Source: Pedobacter sp. R20-19 (GTDB lineage Bacteria; Bacteroidota; Bacteroidia; Sphingobacteriales; Sphingobacteriaceae). From it: a DNA stretch of 64,000 nt. The notes below the pieces were generated by a model. That model was not told the origin of the DNA and did no database searches. It saw nothing but the letters and a program-made list of their open reading frames with translations. The stretch covers positions 62,001 to 126,000 of the forward strand of contig NZ_JCKI01000005.1 of the NCBI RefSeq assembly GCF_000708265.2, in the 5' to 3' direction. The position numbers and the translations under genes are program-made. This document shows positions 60,091-64,000 of the stretch, one piece after another; positions within the stretch are counted from its first letter, which is position 1; each line of letters starts with the position of its first letter.

Positions 60091-63000
60091 ATGGGATTTA
60101 AAAAAATAATCGCTATTTACAAGTGTGTATTATGCGTATCTGCATTTCTGTTCTTTGCAAATCAGACCATTCATGCACAGGAAGCTGGGTATAGGGTTTC
60201 TTACAAGTTTTATTTTGAACATAGAGCAAACTGGCCCTGTGGAGATTATGTTCGCTTTTACCTGACGGGTAATGATGGCAAAGTTTACAAACCCGTTGAC
60301 TGGATCCAGGGACAGATAAAATGCAATGTCTACTTTAAGATCAACCAGGCCGATACCATGATACTGCCAGTGGATAAGCAAATAAAGAATATCCGCATGT
60401 CCTATTTTATCAGAACACAAACTACAAATAGCGGGTCTTGTAACATCTGTAACGGTATAACTTACGAGACACCTCCATGGGATCCTTACAATCATAATAT
60501 TCAGATAAGCGGTGATTCCATTAGTAGAAATTGGTTCGATGGCAATGCTAATACGGGTAGGGGCGTACTTGGGAATTATGAATTTGTTCAGAAGCCCTTT
60601 ATAAAGAAGATTACTGCAAGTTCAGACCTTTTGCCGCATGATGATAAGACTAATCTTTCAGTTCCCTCAGGACTCCCTTCAGATTTATACAACTGGGAAT
60701 ATTCTACTGATGGCACAAAATGGATGGACTTGCCAGGTAACTTAAATACGCAAGGTCAACATTCAATTAATATTTCTCTAGTAGATGTAGTTGGTCCCGA
60801 TTTTCAGCGTTTTATAGGGCAAAATATCTATTTCAGGATAAGGTTAAATAAAAATATTTATAGTGATCAGATATTAACATTAAGTGCAAGAATCTCCGCA
60901 CCTCATATCAATTCCATCACTGCTTTACCGAACAATTGTTTTGGCGAATCAAACAGAGGTTTTAAGGTCTATTTTGACAGGGCTTTAATTTCAGGAGAAT
61001 CACTTAATTTAGTTATCACCGAAACTACAACAGGTGATATTCAGAATGTTTCAAATGTTACAAGTCTGGAAGATGGTAATGTAATTACCACTCCATTAAA
61101 CTTCCCGCCAGGAAACTATAAAATAGAACTCATTGATACTTATAACGGCACTGCTGGTTATTCTGATGCGCCAAATCATACCGGTACGGCGAGTTTTACC
61201 GGGCCTGGTGCTGTAGATTTTTCTACCAGTAAAAGTGATATTTTATGCCGCGACGGGAAAGACGGAACCATTACCATAAATGCCAGTGGTGGTAATGGAG
61301 GTTATAAGGTTTTGTATAAGAAACAGGAGGAAGCAGTTTATACCGAAATTACTTTTGCCACTGCAGGTCAGCACATCATAAATGGATTGGATGTTGGTAC
61401 TTATAAAGTCCGTGTGCTAGATCAGAACGGATGTTATAAAAAAGACAGCAATGGCAATGAAGTGATCTCCACGATAGTAATCAATCAACCTGATGAGGCT
61501 TTGAAGATTGACAATAAGCAAGTTACGCATCCTACGGCTTTTGGTGCAACTGATGGGAAAGCCGAAGCGATAATTACAGGAGGTACACCCAATGCCGGAA
61601 ATTACAATGTACAATGGACAGATGCTAAAGGCAATGTCTTATCAAATTTTACCAATACCAACAACCCGTTTAAGACTACCTTAAATAATGCCGGTGATGG
61701 AAAATATATTTTAAGAGTAACAGACAACAACCACAACCTTGCAAAAAGTGAAAATGCAAAAGGTTGTATCGCGATAGACACTTTTACACTGACGCAGCCT
61801 AAACCGTTAAGTGTAGTAATCGAAAAACAAAAAAATATTGATTGTAATGGTAATCTAAATGGTGAACTCTATGCTAAAGTAATGGGTGGAGTTCAAATAT
61901 CCGGACAAAAATATGTTTACCAATGGCTAAAAGAAGTTGATGGAACATTTACCACCTTAACACAAACGGATAGCATACTCACCGCTGTAGGTGCAGGTAT
62001 TTACAAGGTTAACGTTAAAGATAATAATCAGGTCTCCGCCACGTCTGAACCTTTTACACTCACAGAACCTTCAACACTAAATTTTAAGGTAAGTAAAAGA
62101 GATATCTACTGCTTTGGCGGTAAAGACGGTACGATTACCATCAATGCGACAGGTGCAAATGGCGCTTACAAGCTTTTATATAAAAATCAGACTGATGTAA
62201 ATTATACCACGGTTGCCATTGCATCCAGTGGTCAACATCAGCTCACAAATCTGGATACTGGCAACTATATCATTCGGGTAGCGGATAGCTCCGGTTGCTA
62301 TCAAAAAGATGCAAACGGAGCAGAGGTTATTCAAACCATAACCATTACTCAACCAGCAGGGCCGTTAAAAATTGATGCAAGGAATATCGTTAACCCAACC
62401 GCTTTTGGCGCTAATGACGGCCGTGCAGAAATCAGTATTTCTGGCGGGACACCTACCGCTGGGAGTTATAATGTTCAATGGACAGATATAAATGGAAACC
62501 CACTTTCTAATGTGATCAATACCACCAATCCTTTTAAAACAGTTTTAAATGATGCCGCAGATGGCAAGTACATTTTGAGGGTAACAGATAGCAATTATGC
62601 CCTGGCACAAACCGCCAATGCCTCAAGTTGTATATTGATTGATACCATTACATTAAAACAACCACCACCCTTAAAGGTAGAAATTGAAGAGTTGAAGTAC
62701 ATTTCTTGCAAAGGCGATGCCGATGGAAAGCTTTATGCAAAAGCAGCAGGCGGTATCGTTATACCAGGATTGAAATATAAATACGAATGGTTTAAACAAA
62801 CCGATGGTACTTATACTCCATTAACGCAAACCGATAGCATTTTCATAAATGCCAATGCTGGGATTTTTAAAGTGAAAATTACCGATCAGAACAACATTAC
62901 TAAAGAATCTATCCCATTTAATTTAACAGAGCCTGTTGCGCTTGCGGTAACCGTTTCTTCTACGCAATTAATTTGCAGCGGTGATAGCAATGGCACAGCA

Positions 63001-64000
63001 AATGTTACCGTAACAGGCGGAACATTACCTTACCATATTGAATGGAGCACTGGGGATACCACCACCAATATCAAAAACCTAACCGATGGAAACTATCTTG
63101 TTTTTGTTACCGATGGCCATGGTTGCCAAATTCAGACACAGGTGAACGTGGCTGCGCCAAATGCATTGTTAATTACTGCTGATCTTGTTAAAAATCCAAC
63201 CTGTTTTGGTAGTAACGATGGAGCCATTAATCATACCGTAACCGGTGGGATACCGCCTTACCAATACCTATGGAGTAATGGCTCAACTACCCAAAACCTA
63301 AGCAATCTTCTTGCTGGCACTTATACCTTAACGGTTACAGAAAGTAAGGGCTGTAGCAAAACCATCAGCTATAACTTAACGCAGCCCGAAGCCGTTAAAA
63401 TAGATCTAGGTCCTGATATTACCCTTTGTGTAGATCAGGTACATGAGGCAGATGCCACCATTCCAAATGGTGCTGTTTACAAATGGACCAGTAACAATGG
63501 CTTTGCGGCCAATACCGCTAAGGTAAGTTTAAGTACATCGGGTATTTATTATGTGGAGGCTTTAACCGATAAAGGCTGTGTAGGCAGAGATACCATTGAA
63601 ATTAAAAAGAGTAGCGCTGTAATTGCATCAGAATTTGTGGTCACCACACAAACCTTTAAGAACGAAACCATCCATCTGGTAAACATAAGTAGTCCGAAAC
63701 CACAAAAGGTAGAATGGTTAATCCCAGTCAATGCCAACATTAAGGTGCTTTCTAAAACCGATGATGATCTGCAGCTGAGTTTTTCGGCAACAGGTACCTA
63801 TAGCATCGGACTAAAGGCTACGGTAGGCGATTGCTTTAAGATTTTTACCAAGCAGGTTACCGTAATTGAGGGTACGTCCTTCAATGACCCTGGAACAGTG
63901 AAAGATCCGTTTATTAAATCATTCATCATTGCGCCGAATCCCAGTAATGGAAATTTTAATGCAAAAATTGAGCTTCAGGAAAGTACAAAAATTAAGTTAC
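60091..64000 (+). CDS. SprB-like repeat protein with T9SS sorting tail (partial)
   Basis: The frame is open from ATG 60091 to the window end (1303 codons, incomplete). A signal peptide ends near residue 30 (TIHAQ). SprB-type repeats follow, with the motif C-x-G-x2-DGTITINA and NLxDGNYxxxVTDxxGC, as in the FlavobacteriaIes gliding adhesin SprB. Two long copies (about 285 residues each) are followed by two short ones with TVTGGTLPYHIEWSTGDTTT and TVTGGIPPYQYLWSNGSTTQ. A PKD-like segment precedes the start of a type A T9SS sorting tail (IIAPNPSNGNFNAKIEL, about residue 1286). The sorting tail implies export by type IX secretion. It is the last gene of the toxin region visible here. Confidence 0.88.
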   Translation, partial: MGFKKIIAIYKCVLCVSAFLFFANQTIHAQEAGYRVSYKFYFEHRANWPCGDYVRFYLTGNDGKVYKPVDWIQGQIKCNVYFKINQADTMILPVDKQIKNIRMSYFIRTQTTNSGSCNICNGITYETPPWDPYNHNIQISGDSISRNWFDGNANTGRGVLGNYEFVQKPFIKKITASSDLLPHDDKTNLSVPSGLPSDLYNWEYSTDGTKWMDLPGNLNTQGQHSINISLVDVVGPDFQRFIGQNIYFRIRLNKNIYSDQILTLSARISAPHINSITALPNNCFGESNRGFKVYFDRALISGESLNLVITETTTGDIQNVSNVTSLEDGNVITTPLNFPPGNYKIELIDTYNGTAGYSDAPNHTGTASFTGPGAVDFSTSKSDILCRDGKDGTITINASGGNGGYKVLYKKQEEAVYTEITFATAGQHIINGLDVGTYKVRVLDQNGCYKKDSNGNEVISTIVINQPDEALKIDNKQVTHPTAFGATDGKAEAIITGGTPNAGNYNVQWTDAKGNVLSNFTNTNNPFKTTLNNAGDGKYILRVTDNNHNLAKSENAKGCIAIDTFTLTQPKPLSVVIEKQKNIDCNGNLNGELYAKVMGGVQISGQKYVYQWLKEVDGTFTTLTQTDSILTAVGAGIYKVNVKDNNQVSATSEPFTLTEPSTLNFKVSKRDIYCFGGKDGTITINATGANGAYKLLYKNQTDVNYTTVAIASSGQHQLTNLDTGNYIIRVADSSGCYQKDANGAEVIQTITITQPAGPLKIDARNIVNPTAFGANDGRAEISISGGTPTAGSYNVQWTDINGNPLSNVINTTNPFKTVLNDAADGKYILRVTDSNYALAQTANASSCILIDTITLKQPPPLKVEIEELKYISCKGDADGKLYAKAAGGIVIPGLKYKYEWFKQTDGTYTPLTQTDSIFINANAGIFKVKITDQNNITKESIPFNLTEPVALAVTVSSTQLICSGDSNGTANVTVTGGTLPYHIEWSTGDTTTNIKNLTDGNYLVFVTDGHGCQIQTQVNVAAPNALLITADLVKNPTCFGSNDGAINHTVTGGIPPYQYLWSNGSTTQNLSNLLAGTYTLTVTESKGCSKTISYNLTQPEAVKIDLGPDITLCVDQVHEADATIPNGAVYKWTSNNGFAANTAKVSLSTSGIYYVEALTDKGCVGRDTIEIKKSSAVIASEFVVTTQTFKNETIHLVNISSPKPQKVEWLIPVNANIKVLSKTDDDLQLSFSATGTYSIGLKATVGDCFKIFTKQVTVIEGTSFNDPGTVKDPFIKSFIIAPNPSNGNFNAKIELQESTKIKL
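61219..62937 (+). repeat. Long internal direct repeat in the SprB-like gene
   Basis: Residues encoded at about 61219-62073 and 62083-62937 are two copies of one ~285-residue unit. Each runs from SKSDILC/SKRDIYC and DGTITINA, through HPTAFGATDGKAE/NPTAFGANDGRAE and YNVQWTD, to a TLTEP/NLTEP end. The copies differ at many positions, so the duplication is old; each holds three SprB-type modules. Confidence 0.85.

Overview
The window looks like chromosomal DNA of a free-living Bacteroidota, most likely a Sphingobacteriaceae member close to Pedobacter. The grounds are AT-rich DNA, a SusC/SusD pair, many secreted glycoside hydrolases of plant-polysaccharide type, a type IX secretion sorting tail, weak Shine-Dalgarno sequences, and spacers full of short inverted repeats. 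The genus is inferred from recall of similar proteins, not from a search. No rRNA, tRNA, CRISPR array or insertion sequence was recognised.

Region 1 (1-30.8 kb) is a deoxy-sugar glycan locus. It holds an SSS-family symporter, two GH78 rhamnosidases, a GH43-like enzyme, a GH2 enzyme, a GH106-type enzyme, a sialate-O-acetylesterase-like esterase, a DUF5703-like (alpha/alpha)6 glycosidase, a FucP-type permease, an SDR and a zinc dehydrogenase. A divergent IclR regulator sits beside a clear inverted repeat (5270-5311). Inside this region, 12.2-18.6 kb carries an unusual block: two family III CoA-transferases, two leaderless solute-binding-like proteins without any ABC permease, a Gfo/Idh/MocA oxidoreductase and a MaoC-like hydratase.

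Region 2 (30.8-35.1 kb, minus strand) is the L-arabinose operon araB-araD-araA. A CDGSH iron-sulfur protein follows, then a SusC/SusD pair (36.2-40.8 kb), a 423-bp tandem duplication, a lipoprotein, an unknown protein and a secreted RidA-like protein that lacks the usual active-site arginine.

Region 3 (44.3-64 kb) is the most interesting part. A giant secreted protein precedes a fibronectin/TANFOR-like secreted protein whose C-terminal module looks like a clan CD (caspase/CHAT-type) peptidase toxin, followed by an overlapping immunity-type gene. Next come an orphan module ending in a PD-(D/E)xK nuclease-like toxin domain and an array of immunity-type genes. Three toxin-tail remnants lie in this array, one before each later immunity gene. 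The locus ends with a fibronectin-repeat protein and a SprB-like repeat protein carrying a T9SS sorting tail, which runs off the window. I read this as a polymorphic toxin system probably exported by type IX secretion, with an immunity bank built by cassette recombination.

Most spacers in regions 1 and 2 contain copies of a few dispersed repeat families. Several have moved gene ends: one provides the stop codon of a GH78, one is translated inside the GH2, and one lies across the start of a solute-binding-like gene.
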